Shown here one piece after another: positions 8,693-17,805 of a DNA stretch of 64,000 nt (positions within the stretch are counted from its first letter, which is position 1; each line of letters opens with the position of its first letter). The position numbers and the translations under genes are program-made. The stretch comes from JASLDZ01 sp964235945 (GTDB lineage Bacteria > Pseudomonadota > Alphaproteobacteria > Caulobacterales > Caulobacteraceae). The stretch is taken from contig CAXSDV010000001.1 of NCBI GenBank assembly GCA_964235945.1, forward strand, positions 62,001-126,000, in the 5' to 3' direction. The notes under the pieces were generated by a model. It was not told the DNA's origin, searched no databases, and was given only the letters and a program-made list of their open reading frames with translations.

Positions 8693-9346
8693 ATGATCGC
8701 CAGCCCCGCCCTGATCCTCGCCTGCGCCCTGGGAGGCTACCTCCTGGGCTCCATACCCTTCGGCGTGCTGATCACGCGGCTCGGCGGGGCGGGCGACGTC
8801 CGCGCCATCGGTTCGGGCAACATCGGCGCGACCAACGTGCTGCGGACCGGCCGCAAGGACCTGGCGCTCCTGACGCTGCTGGCCGACGGCGGCAAGGGCG
8901 CGGCGGCGGTGCTGCTCGCCCGCGCTCTCTTCGGCGAATGGGCGACGGGCTGGGCGGGCGTGGCGGGCGCGACCGCGGGCGCGGCCGCCTTCCTCGGGCA
9001 CCTCTTCCCGGTTTGGCTCAACTTCAAGGGCGGCAAGGGGGTGGCGACCTTCTTCGGCGTGATGTTGGCCGCCGCTTGGCCCGTCGGGCTCGCGGCCGGC
9101 GCGGTGTGGCTGGCCACCGCCAGGTTGATGCGCTTCTCCTCCCTGGCGGCGCTGGCGGCGGCGGCCGTGTCGCCGGGCCTGTGCCTGCTGCTGGGGGCGC
9201 CGCGCCACCTGATCTGGCTGGCGAGCTTCCTGGCGGCGCTAATCTTCGTGCGCCACGCCGCCAACATCGCGCGCCTGCGCGCGGGCGCCGAGCCGCGGAT
9301 CGGCGCGGGCGGGGCCACCGCCCCCTCCTCCTCCTCCGGTTCCTGA
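8693..9346 (+). CDS. plsY: Acyl-phosphate:glycerol-3-phosphate acyltransferase
   Basis: A 217-residue polytopic inner-membrane enzyme that transfers an acyl chain from acyl phosphate to glycerol 3-phosphate to give lysophosphatidic acid. The three family motifs are present: GSIPFGVLI near the N terminus, GSGNIGATNVLR at about 42-53, and FKGGKGVATFFGV at about 111-123. The ATG at 8693 precedes the first membrane helix directly. dprA begins 5 bases after the stop. The Ser-rich tail of about 10 residues is unremarkable. Confidence 0.95.
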   Translation: MIASPALILACALGGYLLGSIPFGVLITRLGGAGDVRAIGSGNIGATNVLRTGRKDLALLTLLADGGKGAAAVLLARALFGEWATGWAGVAGATAGAAAFLGHLFPVWLNFKGGKGVATFFGVMLAAAWPVGLAAGAVWLATARLMRFSSLAALAAAAVSPGLCLLLGAPRHLIWLASFLAALIFVRHAANIARLRAGAEPRIGAGGATAPSSSSGS

Positions 9347-9351
9347 CGCAG

Positions 9352-10464
9352 TTGGCGACGCTTCCCACCGCCGGCGAGCGGCTCGATCGCCTGCGGCTGG
9401 CCCGCACCGATTCGGTCGGGCCCGTCACCTACGCCCGGTTGATGGAACGCTACGGTTCCGCCACCCGAGTGCTGGAGGCCCTGCCGCGCTTGGCCGAGCG
9501 GGGCGGCCGCGCCACGCCGCTCAAGCCGCCCACCGCCGCCGAGGCCCGGCGCGAACTGGACGCGGGCGACGCGCTGGGCGCGCGGCTGCTCACCGCGGGC
9601 GAACCCGACTATCCCGCCCCGCTCGCCGCGATCGACCCGCCCCCGCCCGTGCTGTGGACGCTGGGCCATCCGGGGCTCCTGCTGCGGACCTGCGTGGCCG
9701 TGGTGGGCGCGCGCGTGGCTTCAGCCGCGGGGCAGCGCTTCGCCCGCCAGCTCGCCGCCGAACTGGGCGGCGCGGGGCTGACGGTGGTCTCCGGCTTGGC
9801 GCGCGGGGTGGACGGCGCGGCCCACGAGGGGGCGCTGCCTTTCGGAACCGCCGCCGTGCTGGGCGGCGGGGTGGACGACGTCTACCCGCCCGAGCACGCC
9901 GACCTGCACCGTCGCATCGCCGCGGAGGGCTGCGTCCTCAGCGAGAACGCGATGGGCCGCCGCGCCAAGGCGCAGGACTTCCCCCGGCGCAACCGCATCA
10001 TCTCCGGACTGAGCTTGGCGGTGGTGGTGGTCGAGGCCGAACTGCGCTCGGGCTCGCTGATCACCGCCAGGTTGGCCAACGAGCAGGGGCGCGAGGTGCT
10101 CGCCGTGCCCGGCAGTCCGCTGGACCCCCGCGCCAAGGGCCCCAACGACCTGATCCGGCGCGGCGCGGCCATCTGCGAGGGTGCGGAGGACGTGCTGGAG
10201 GCGATCCGCGGCGCGGCCTCCACCCTGCGGGAGCCCCAGGGGGACCTGTTCGCCCCGCCCGCCGTCGACCAGGGCGAGCTCGACCGGGCGGCGGACGCCT
10301 TGCGCGAGCGCGTCCACCTCCTGCTGTCGCCCACCCCGGCCCCCTGCGACGAAGTGGTCCGGGCGTTGCGCGCGCCCGTGCCGGCGGTGTTCGCCGCCCT
10401 GGTGGAGCTAGCCCTGGCCGGCCGGGCCGAACTCCTCCCGGGGGGCTTGGTCTGCCGCACCTGA
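9352..10464 (+). CDS. dprA: DNA-processing protein DprA
   Basis: About 370 residues with a Rossmann-like core that binds single-stranded DNA and loads RecA during natural transformation. VVGARVASAAG starts the core, followed by VVSGLARGVDGAAHEGAL, then FPRRNRIISGLS and the VVVVEAELRSGSLITA segment, all diagnostic for DprA/Smf. An N-terminal SAM-like region (residues 1-80) and a C-terminal winged-helix-like region are also present. The proposed start is TTG at 9352, 5 bases after plsY; no ATG lies in a sensible place, so the start is uncertain. The order plsY-dprA-topA is common in alphaproteobacteria. Confidence 0.93.
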   Translation: MATLPTAGERLDRLRLARTDSVGPVTYARLMERYGSATRVLEALPRLAERGGRATPLKPPTAAEARRELDAGDALGARLLTAGEPDYPAPLAAIDPPPPVLWTLGHPGLLLRTCVAVVGARVASAAGQRFARQLAAELGGAGLTVVSGLARGVDGAAHEGALPFGTAAVLGGGVDDVYPPEHADLHRRIAAEGCVLSENAMGRRAKAQDFPRRNRIISGLSLAVVVVEAELRSGSLITARLANEQGREVLAVPGSPLDPRAKGPNDLIRRGAAICEGAEDVLEAIRGAASTLREPQGDLFAPPAVDQGELDRAADALRERVHLLLSPTPAPCDEVVRALRAPVPAVFAALVELALAGRAELLPGGLVCRT

Positions 10465-10644
10465 AGGGGGCCGACGCGCGCTGATGCCGGCCTGGATGGC
10501 CACCAGGCCCAACGCCGCCGCCAGCGCGGTCTCGCCGCAGCCGGTGGCCATCTCCGAAAACTCCAACAGCATGTCCTCCACGTACGCGCACAGCGCCTGC
10601 GGGGACGGTCCGGAGCGGGCCGCACCTTCGCTATCTTCAGCCAC
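10408..10644 (-). CDS. Small hypothetical protein overlapping the dprA 3' end
   Basis: A 78-residue open reading frame with a GTG start at 10644 and a strong GGAGGGAGG ribosome site about 7 bases upstream, which is the main reason to accept it. The first 50 residues are a plausible amphipathic helical domain (ALCAYVEDMLLEFSEMA, then ALAAALGLVAIQAG); the rest is disordered. The last 57 bases overlap the 3' end of dprA in antisense. The intergenic stretch ahead of it (10645-10787) is AT-richer than its surroundings and has TATAAG at about 10660, a possible -10 element. I recognise no family. Confidence 0.55.
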   Translation of the reverse strand: MAEDSEGAARSGPSPQALCAYVEDMLLEFSEMATGCGETALAAALGLVAIQAGISARRPPSGAADQAPREEFGPAGQG

Positions 10645-10787
10645 CCGGGCCTCCCTCCGTCCTTATACACGTAGAGAGTGCATATCGTCGGATGCAACTC
10701 AAGGCTCGCCGACCCGCTCGCGTTGACAGGCCTGCCGCGGGGCACCACGTTCCCGCGCCGCGAAACCCCCCGAGATCGCCCTCCTCC

Positions 10788-13484
10788 ATGAACGTCGTCG
10801 TCGTCGAGAGCCCGGCCAAGGCCAAGACCATCAACAAGTACCTGGGCTCGGACTTCACCGTTCTGGCGTCCTACGGCCACGTGCGCGACCTGCCGGCCAA
10901 GGACGGCAGCGTGCGCCCGGACGACGACTTCGCCATGGACTGGGAGGTGGACGCCAAGGCTTCCAAGCGCTTGTCGGACATCGCCGCGGCGCTGAAGGGG
11001 GCCTCGCGCCTGGTGCTGGCCACCGACCCCGACCGCGAGGGCGAGGCCATCAGCTGGCACGTGCTGGAGGTGCTGAAGAAGAAGCGGGCGCTGGCCAAGG
11101 ACGCGGTGGTGCAGCGCGTCACCTTCAACGCCATCACCAAATCCGCGGTGCTGACCGCCATGGCCGCGCCGCGCGACATCGACATGGAGCTGGTCGACGC
11201 CTACCTCGCGCGCCGCGCGCTCGACTACCTCGTGGGCTTCACCCTCTCGCCCGTGCTGTGGAGGAAGCTGCCGGGCGCGCGCTCGGCCGGGCGCGTGCAG
11301 TCGGTCTCCCTGCGGCTGGTGGTGGACCGCGAGAAGGAGATCGAGGCCTTCCGCACCCGCGAATACTGGAGCGTGGACGCGGACGTCTCCGCCGGGGCCG
11401 ACCCGTTCCTGGCGCGGCTGACGGTGCACGAGGGCCGAAAGCTCGGCCGGTTCGACCTGCCGGACGAGGCGACCGCGCTCGCCGCCAAGGCCGCGGTGGA
11501 GGCTGGGAGCTTCCACGTGGAGAGCGTGGAGAAGAAGCCCGCCCGCCGCTCGCCGCCGCCGCCGTTCACGACCTCCACCCTGCAGCAGGAGGCGGCGCGC
11601 AAGCTCGGCTTCAACGCCCAGCGCACCATGCAGGCGGCGCAGAAGCTGTACGAGGGCGTGGACGAGCAGGGCGGCTTGATCACCTACATGCGGACGGACG
11701 GGGTGGCCTCCGCCCCCGAGGCGATCTCCGAAGCGCGCCGCGTGATCGCCGACCGCTTCGGCGGCGCCTACGTCCCCGAGCAGCCGCGCCTCTACAAGTC
11801 CAAGGCCAAGAACGCCCAGGAGGCGCACGAGGCGATCCGCCCGACCTCGCTGGCGCGGCACCCCCAGAGCCTCAAGCTGGAGGGCGACCTCGGCCGGCTC
11901 TACGAATTGGTCTGGCGGCGCATGGCGGCCAGCCAGATGGAGTCCGCGCGCATCGAGCGCACCACCGTCGACCTCGTCACCGCCGATCGCGCGACGGGGC
12001 TGCGCGCCACGGGGCAGGTGATCCAGTTCGACGGCTACCTCGCGGTGTACGAGGAGGGACGCGACGACGCGGGCTCCGAGGACGACGCGCGCCTGCCCGC
12101 CATCGACGAGGGCGCCGCCGCGCAGGTGGCGGTCGTGCGCGCCGACCAGCACTTCACCGAGCCGCCCCCGCGCTACTCAGAGGCCAGCCTCGTCAAGAAG
12201 ATGGAGGAGCTGGGGATCGGCCGCCCCTCCACCTACGCCTCGATCCTGACCGTGCTGCGCGACCGCGCCTACGTCCGCACCGAGAAGAACCGCTTCCACC
12301 CGGAGGACAAGGGGCGGCTGCTGATCGCCTTTCTGGAGGAGTACTTCGACCGCTACGTCGAGTACGACTTCACCGCCGACCTCGAGACCCGGCTCGACCA
12401 GGTGTCCGACGGCCAGCTCGCCTACAAGGCGCTGCTGCGCGACTTCTGGAACGACTTCCAGGCGGCCATAGCCGGCGTGGGCGACCTGCGCGTGACGCAG
12501 GTGCTGGACGCGCTGAACGAGAGCCTCGGCCCGGCCATCTTCCCGCCCAAGCCCGACGGGTCGGACCCGCGCACCTGCCCGGCGTGCGCGCAAGGGCGGC
12601 TGAGCCTGAAGGCGGGCAAGTTCGGGGCCTTCGTCGGCTGCTCGAACTATCCCGAGTGCCGCTTCACGCGTCCCCTGGCCCAGCCGGAGGGCGAGGACGG
12701 GGCGGCGCCCACCGGCGACCGCGAACTCGGGGTCGACCCCGCCACCGGCCGCACCGTCCAGCTCAAGATCGGACGCTTCGGACCCTACGTGGAGCTGCCG
12801 GGCGAGGGCGAAGGCAAGGCGGCGGAGAAGCCGCGCCGCTCCTCGCTGCCCAAGGGCTGGGCGGCGGACGGGCTGGACCTCGACCGGGCGCTGCAACTCC
12901 TCTCGCTGCCGCGCGAGATCGGCCTCAGCCCGGAGGACGGCGAGCCGATCCTGGCGGGGCTCGGCCGCTACGGTCCCTACGTGCAGCACGGCAAGACCTA
13001 CGCCAGCCTGGACGGGATCGAGGAGGCGTTCGAGGTGGGGCTGAACCGCGCGGTGACGCTCATCGCCGAGAAGCGCGCGGGCGGCGGCGCGGGCCGCGGG
13101 CGCGCCGCCGCTCAGCCCATCAAGGAGTTGGGAGCGCACCCGACCACGGGCGAGGCGCTGGTGGTCATGCCCGGCCGCTACGGGGCCTACGTGAAGGCGG
13201 GCAAGGTCAACGCCACCGTGCCCAAGGGCGCCGACCCCGCCGCCCTCACCCTGGAGGAGGCGGTCGCCCTCGTGAACGCCCGCGGCGCGGCCGACGCCAA
13301 GCCCGCCCGCAAGCCCGCGACCAAGCCGGCGGCCAAGTCCAAGGCGCCCGCCAAGGCCACGACGGCGAAGGGCGACGAGGCCGCTCCCAAGTCCAAGACG
13401 GCGGCCAAGTCCAAGCCGAAGGCGGCGTCCAAGGCTGCGGCCAAGCCGAAGGCCGCGGCCAAGCCCAAGGCGGCGGCGGGCTGA
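10788..13484 (+). CDS. topA: DNA topoisomerase I
   Basis: An 898-residue type IA topoisomerase that relaxes negative supercoils by single-strand passage. The Toprim domain opens with VVVESPAKAKTINKYLG and contains DPDREGEAISWHV; the catalytic tyrosine lies in ITYMRTDG at about residue 300. One C4 zinc motif (CPAC...CSNYPEC, about residues 597-624) is followed by three C-terminal beta repeats with GRFGPYV, GRYGPYV and GRYGAYV. The last 65 residues are an Ala/Lys/Pro-rich basic tail likely to bind DNA nonspecifically. The ATG at 10788 directly precedes the conserved NVVVVESP. Confidence 0.97.
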   Translation: MNVVVVESPAKAKTINKYLGSDFTVLASYGHVRDLPAKDGSVRPDDDFAMDWEVDAKASKRLSDIAAALKGASRLVLATDPDREGEAISWHVLEVLKKKRALAKDAVVQRVTFNAITKSAVLTAMAAPRDIDMELVDAYLARRALDYLVGFTLSPVLWRKLPGARSAGRVQSVSLRLVVDREKEIEAFRTREYWSVDADVSAGADPFLARLTVHEGRKLGRFDLPDEATALAAKAAVEAGSFHVESVEKKPARRSPPPPFTTSTLQQEAARKLGFNAQRTMQAAQKLYEGVDEQGGLITYMRTDGVASAPEAISEARRVIADRFGGAYVPEQPRLYKSKAKNAQEAHEAIRPTSLARHPQSLKLEGDLGRLYELVWRRMAASQMESARIERTTVDLVTADRATGLRATGQVIQFDGYLAVYEEGRDDAGSEDDARLPAIDEGAAAQVAVVRADQHFTEPPPRYSEASLVKKMEELGIGRPSTYASILTVLRDRAYVRTEKNRFHPEDKGRLLIAFLEEYFDRYVEYDFTADLETRLDQVSDGQLAYKALLRDFWNDFQAAIAGVGDLRVTQVLDALNESLGPAIFPPKPDGSDPRTCPACAQGRLSLKAGKFGAFVGCSNYPECRFTRPLAQPEGEDGAAPTGDRELGVDPATGRTVQLKIGRFGPYVELPGEGEGKAAEKPRRSSLPKGWAADGLDLDRALQLLSLPREIGLSPEDGEPILAGLGRYGPYVQHGKTYASLDGIEEAFEVGLNRAVTLIAEKRAGGGAGRGRAAAQPIKELGAHPTTGEALVVMPGRYGAYVKAGKVNATVPKGADPAALTLEEAVALVNARGAADAKPARKPATKPAAKSKAPAKATTAKGDEAAPKSKTAAKSKPKAASKAAAKPKAAAKPKAAAG

Positions 13485-13495
13485 CCTCCCGCCGC
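13473..13495. terminator. GC-rich hairpin between convergent topA and EamA genes
   Basis: GCGGCGGG (in the last topA codons) pairs with CCCGCCGC downstream across a 7-base loop containing the topA stop. No T-run follows. It is a candidate terminator for one or both convergent genes. Confidence 0.35.
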
Positions 13496-13500
13496 GGCGC

Positions 13501-14397
13501 TCAGGCGACCTCGTGCGGCGGGGGCGGCGAGCGGTCGGCCTCGTCGCGGCGCCGCTCGCCCAGCACGGTCACGCAACTGCCCGCCACGATCAGCACGCCC
13601 CCCGCCGCCAGGGCGGGGGTGGCGCGGTCCCCGAAGGCGAACACGCCCAGGAGCGAGCCCACCACGGGCTCGATGTTGACGAACACCCCCGCCGTGGTGC
13701 TCGCCACCCGCGCGGCCCCGAGCTGCCAAGCCACCGTCGCCACCGCCGTGCAGAGCAGGCCCATGCCCCACACCCCCGTCCAGGCGCGGCCGGACAGGTG
13801 GAGCGGCGGCGGCCCGTACAGCGGCAGCACCACCGCCGCCACGAACACGGTGGACACGCAGATCATGGCGCAGGGCGCGGCCAGCGGGTCCGCGTTGGGC
13901 CGCACGCGCCGCAGCACCAGCAGCCAGCCGACATAGGCGGCCATGGCGGCTCCCAGCAGCGCCACCCCCAGCGGCGTGCCGGACGCGCCCGGCTTGGCCG
14001 CGATCAGCACCGCGCCCAGCGTCGCCGCCGACACCCCCGCCCAGCCCGTGCGCGTGACGCGCTCGCCGATCAACGGCGCCACGAACGCCACCAGCGCGGG
14101 CAGAAGCCCCACCATCAGCGCCGCCAGGGTCACGCTGGAGTGCGCGAGCCCCTCGAACTGCACGATGAAGGCGGGGCCGTAGATCGCGCCGGACACCCAG
14201 ATCCACGGATCGCGGAAGGCCGCGCGCCCCGCCCGCGTGCGCAGCGCCACCGGCAGGCACGCCGCCGAGGCCGCCAGGAAGCGCAGCAGCATGAGCGGGC
14301 CGGGCTTCACCTCGGCCAGCGAGAGTTCGGCCAGGGGGAAGCCCAGGCCCCAGCTCACGCCGGCGAGGGTCAGGAGCAGGTAGGGCCAGCCGCGCAT
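13501..14397 (-). CDS. EamA/DMT family transporter
   Basis: A 298-residue polytopic membrane protein with about ten hydrophobic segments arranged as two EamA halves. The first half starts WPYLLLTLAGVSWGLGFPL and contains a typical FLAASAACLPVALR loop; the second half starts near residue 150 with AYVGWLLVLRRVRP. Exporters of amino acids, metabolites or drugs share this fold and the substrate cannot be told. I chose the ATG at 14397, which starts just before the first membrane helix; an upstream ATG at 14442 would add an Arg-rich 15-residue leader. It is inserted between topA and rnr on the opposite strand. Confidence 0.85.
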   Translation of the reverse strand: MRGWPYLLLTLAGVSWGLGFPLAELSLAEVKPGPLMLLRFLAASAACLPVALRTRAGRAAFRDPWIWVSGAIYGPAFIVQFEGLAHSSVTLAALMVGLLPALVAFVAPLIGERVTRTGWAGVSAATLGAVLIAAKPGASGTPLGVALLGAAMAAYVGWLLVLRRVRPNADPLAAPCAMICVSTVFVAAVVLPLYGPPPLHLSGRAWTGVWGMGLLCTAVATVAWQLGAARVASTTAGVFVNIEPVVGSLLGVFAFGDRATPALAAGGVLIVAGSCVTVLGERRRDEADRSPPPPHEVA

Positions 14398-14475
14398 GGC
14401 CCGTCGCCTCGCCCGCTTCGGCCCCCGCCGCAAGGGCCGCATGCGACGGAGCCGACTCGCGCCTATCTAGGCGAC

Positions 14476-16785
14476 ATGAAGACGCCCCGCGGAGCCGCCC
14501 CGGCCCGCCCCTCCGCCTCGCCCGCCTCGTTCCTGGCCCTGCCCTCGCGCGAGGAGCTCGCCGACTATGTCCGCGCCCGGGGCGAGAGCGACCTCGCCGA
14601 GATCGCGCGCCATTTCCGCATCAAGGGCGCCGACCGCCGGGCCTTGCGCGCGCTGCTGGCCGAGATGCAGGCGGAGGGCGGGAGCCTCGCCAAGCGCGGC
14701 CGTCGCGGGCTCGCGCAGGCCGGCGCCCTCCCGCCGGTCGGCGTGGCCGACGTGACCGAGCGCGATGCGGACGGCGAACTCTACGTGCGCCTCACCAAGG
14801 GCGGCGACGACCTGCCCGCCGTACGCCTCGCCCCCGGCCGCGGCGAGGGCCCCGCCGGCGCGCCCGGCCTGGGCGACCGGGTGCTGGTGCGCTTCGAGCG
14901 CGACGAGGCGGGCGAGCTGCAGGCCAAGCTCATCAAGCGCCTGGGCCAGAGCGCGCACCGCATCCTGGGCGTGGTGCGCAAGGCGCGCCGCGAGATCCGC
15001 GTGGAGCCCGTCGACCGCAAGGTGAAGGACAGCCTGCTGCTCTCCGGCCCGGAGGCGGAGGCGCTGCGCGACGGCGACCTCGTGCTGGCGGCGGTGGGCG
15101 CCTCCGACCGGCGCTACGGCCCCAAGCTCGGCAAGCTCCTGGAGGTGGTGGGACGCGAGGACCATCCGCGCGCCGCCTCCCTGATCGCGCTGCACACCCA
15201 CGGCGTGCCCACGGGTTTTCCCGAAGCCGCGGAGGCCGAGGCCGAGGCGGCGCGCGCACCCGTCCTGGCGGGCCGCACCGACCTGCGCGACCTGCCGCTC
15301 ATCACCATCGACCCCGCCGACGCCCGCGATCACGACGATGCGGTGTTCGCGCAGGCCGACGACGACCCGAACAACGCGGGCGGCTGGGTGATGTGGGTCG
15401 CCATCGCCGACGTGGCCGCCTACGTCCGCGCGGGCTCGCAGCTCGACCGCACCGCCTGGGAGAAGGGCAACAGCGTCTACTTTCCCGACCGGGTGGAGCC
15501 CATGCTGCCCGAGCGCCTGTCCTCCGGACTGTGTTCGCTGGTGGAGGGCGAGGACCGGGCGTGCCTCGCGGTGCGCATGGTGTTCGACGCCGGCGGGACC
15601 AAGACCGGCCACCGCTTCGTGCGCGGCCTGATGCGCTGCGCGGCGGGGATCAGCTACGAGCAGGCGCAGGGCGCGGTGGAGGGCCTGACCGACGAGGCCA
15701 CCGGCCCACTGGTCGAGCCCGTGCTGCGCCCGCTGTGGGCCGCCTACTACACCATGAAGCGCGGGCGCGAGCGCCGCTCGCCGCTGGGCATCGAGTCGGC
15801 CGAGCGCCGTATCCGGCTGGACGCCGAGGGCGCCATCGCCTCCATCGAGCGCCGCGCCAGCCTGGAGGCGCACAAGCTCATCGAGGAGATGATGGTGCAG
15901 GCCAACGTCTGCGCCGCCGAGGAGTTGGAGAAGCGCCGCACGCCGCTGGTCTACCGCGTGCACGACCAGCCCTCGGACGAGAAGCTGTTCAACCTGGCCG
16001 ACTTCCTGGGCACGCTCGACATCCCCTGGACCAAGGGCGAGCCCGCGCAGACCTCGCGCTTCAACAAGCTGCTGGAGCAGACGCGCGAGGGGCCCCACGC
16101 CGACATCGTCAATGAAGTGGTGCTGCGCACGCAGATGCAGGCGATCTACAGCCCCGACAACGTTGGGCACTTCGGACTGAACCTGTCGCGCTACGCCCAC
16201 TTCACCTCGCCCATCCGCCGCTACGCCGACCTCGTGGTGCATCGGGCGCTGATCCGCGCGCTGAAGCTCGGCGACGACGGGCTGACGGACACGGAGGCCG
16301 CGCGCCTGCAGGAGACCGCCGAGCACATCACCGCCACCGAGCGCCGCGCCATGGCCGCCGAGCGCGACGCCACCGACCGCTACGTCGCCGCCTTTTTGGC
16401 CGACCGGGTGGGGGCCGAATTCGCGGGCCGCATCACCGGCGTGACGCGCTTCGGCCTGTTCGTGCGGCTGGACGAGACGGGGGCGGACGGCTTCGTCCCC
16501 GCCTCCTCGCTCGGGGCCGAGTACTTCGTCCACGACGAGCGCACCCACAGCCTGGTGGGCGAGCGCACGGGCCTGCGCTTCAGGCTCGGTGCGCGGGTCG
16601 AGGTGCGGCTGAAGGAGGCCACGCCCCTGACCGGCGGCCTGCTTCTGGAGATGCTGACCGAGCCGGAGGCCGCCGACCCCGGCCAACCGCGCCCGCGGCT
16701 GGGCGTGCGCGGCCGCGGGGCGCCGCCCGCAGGCCCGCGCCGGGGCGGGCCGCCCAAGGGCGTGCGCAAGGGCAAGCGCCGGTGA
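14476..16785 (+). CDS. rnr: Ribonuclease R
   Basis: A 769-residue processive 3'-5' exoribonuclease of the RNB family that degrades structured RNA. In order: an N-terminal winged-helix region with LADYVRARGESDLAEIARHF, cold-shock domains, the RNB catalytic core opening with ITIDPADARDHDDAVF (metal-binding aspartates), the signature HFGLNLSRYAHFTSPIRRYADL, and a C-terminal S1 domain with FAGRITGVTRFGLFVRL. A basic Pro/Gly/Arg tail closes the protein. The ATG at 14476 opens a short Pro/Ala-rich leader. Its stop overlaps the start of the Nudix gene by 4 bases, implying co-translation. Confidence 0.96.
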   Translation: MKTPRGAAPARPSASPASFLALPSREELADYVRARGESDLAEIARHFRIKGADRRALRALLAEMQAEGGSLAKRGRRGLAQAGALPPVGVADVTERDADGELYVRLTKGGDDLPAVRLAPGRGEGPAGAPGLGDRVLVRFERDEAGELQAKLIKRLGQSAHRILGVVRKARREIRVEPVDRKVKDSLLLSGPEAEALRDGDLVLAAVGASDRRYGPKLGKLLEVVGREDHPRAASLIALHTHGVPTGFPEAAEAEAEAARAPVLAGRTDLRDLPLITIDPADARDHDDAVFAQADDDPNNAGGWVMWVAIADVAAYVRAGSQLDRTAWEKGNSVYFPDRVEPMLPERLSSGLCSLVEGEDRACLAVRMVFDAGGTKTGHRFVRGLMRCAAGISYEQAQGAVEGLTDEATGPLVEPVLRPLWAAYYTMKRGRERRSPLGIESAERRIRLDAEGAIASIERRASLEAHKLIEEMMVQANVCAAEELEKRRTPLVYRVHDQPSDEKLFNLADFLGTLDIPWTKGEPAQTSRFNKLLEQTREGPHADIVNEVVLRTQMQAIYSPDNVGHFGLNLSRYAHFTSPIRRYADLVVHRALIRALKLGDDGLTDTEAARLQETAEHITATERRAMAAERDATDRYVAAFLADRVGAEFAGRITGVTRFGLFVRLDETGADGFVPASSLGAEYFVHDERTHSLVGERTGLRFRLGARVEVRLKEATPLTGGLLLEMLTEPEAADPGQPRPRLGVRGRGAPPAGPRRGGPPKGVRKGKRR

Positions 16786-17522
16786 CGGACGCCGCCTTCG
16801 ACCTCGCCTCCACCGAGGCGCGCCGGGGCGTCTCCGCTCGCGTCACGCGCCCCCAGCACGCGGCCACCCTCGTCCTGGTGCGCCGGGACGGACCCGAACC
16901 GCGCGTACTGATGGGTCGCCGGCACGCGGGCGCGAGCTTCATGCCCAGCCGCTGGGTGTTCCCCGGTGGACGCTGCGAGCGGGGCGACGCCCGCGCCCCG
17001 ACGGCCAGCGAACTCACGGCCGAGACCGCCGACCTGCTGTCGCGCGCGGTCCCCCGCTCGGCGGCGGCCGCCCTGCCCCGCGCCCTCGGGGTGGCCGCCG
17101 TGCGCGAGACCTACGAGGAGACGGGGCTGCGCCTGGCCCGGCCCGGCGCGGCCGGCGCCGACTGCGCCGAGCCCTGGCGCAGCTTCTGCGCGGACGGCCG
17201 CCTGCCCGACCTCGCCGCTCTGAGCTTCCTGGCGCGCGCGGTCACCCCGCCCGAGCTCGCCCGCCGCTTCGACGCGCGCTTCTTCCTGGCGGACGCCGCG
17301 GCGCTGGCCGATCTCGCTCCCCGCCCCTCGGCGGAGTTGGACGAGGTGGCCTGGCTGACCCTGGCGCAGACGCGGGAGGTGGAGCTGCCCTCCGTCACGC
17401 GCGTGGTGCTGGGCGAACTCGCCAAACGTGAGGCCGAGCCCGGCCGTGCGCCGCTGTTCCTGCGCGTGGTCCACGGCCGCCGCCGTGCCGACCCTTTGAC
17501 GGCCATACCTCGAGGCGCGTGA
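16782..17522 (+). CDS. Nudix hydrolase with long insertion in the Nudix box
   Basis: A 246-residue protein of the Nudix superfamily, which hydrolyses nucleoside diphosphates linked to another group. The C-terminal half of the Nudix box is clear (AAVRETYEETGL at about residues 106-117), but it is separated from the first glycine pair (VFPGGRCERGD) by about 45 residues instead of about 12. The same kind of insertion is known in NUDT19-like hydrolases, some of which cleave coenzyme A derivatives, so that is the closest comparison. The GTG start overlaps rnr (GTGA). Confidence 0.82.
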   Translation: MTDAAFDLASTEARRGVSARVTRPQHAATLVLVRRDGPEPRVLMGRRHAGASFMPSRWVFPGGRCERGDARAPTASELTAETADLLSRAVPRSAAAALPRALGVAAVRETYEETGLRLARPGAAGADCAEPWRSFCADGRLPDLAALSFLARAVTPPELARRFDARFFLADAAALADLAPRPSAELDEVAWLTLAQTREVELPSVTRVVLGELAKREAEPGRAPLFLRVVHGRRRADPLTAIPRGA

Positions 17523-17529
17523 CCGGCGA

Positions 17530-17557
17530 TTGACTTACGCGTGGGCGGCGCTAGTTT
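17530..17557 (+). promoter_or_regulatory. Putative sigma70-type promoter for rpmG
   Basis: TTGACT at 17530-17535 and TAGTTT at 17552-17557 are separated by 16 bases and lie 61 bases before the rpmG start. The -35 is near consensus and the -10 is weak, as is common in GC-rich alphaproteobacteria. Confidence 0.45.
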
Positions 17558-17618
17558 CCTCCGTTCATATTTGCAGACCCGGCCCATCCCGCTTGCGGCC
17601 GCATGAGAGTGCTGACCG

Positions 17619-17786
17619 ATGGCCAAGCCGGCTTCCATCAAGATCCGCCTGAACTCGACGGCGGACACGGGCTTCTTCTACGTCACCAAGAAGAACGCGC
17701 GCACCAAGACCGAGAAGATGGTGCTGAAGAAGTACGACCCCGTCGTGCGCAAGCACGTCGACTTCCGCGAAGGCAAGATCAAGTAA
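17619..17786 (+). CDS. rpmG: 50S ribosomal protein L33
   Basis: A 55-residue basic ribosomal protein of the large subunit. The start MAKPASIKIRLNSTADTGFF, the central YVTKKNARTKTEKM and the end of the protein (VRKHVDFREGKIK) match alphaproteobacterial L33 along the full length. It is the type without the zinc-binding cysteine pairs. It is preceded by its own likely promoter and followed within 30 bases by a hairpin and T-run, so it is probably monocistronic. Location next to pleD-divK recalls Caulobacter. Confidence 0.96.
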   Translation: MAKPASIKIRLNSTADTGFFYVTKKNARTKTEKMVLKKYDPVVRKHVDFREGKIK

Positions 17787-17805
17787 GCGCCGCGTCAGCG
17801 ACAGA

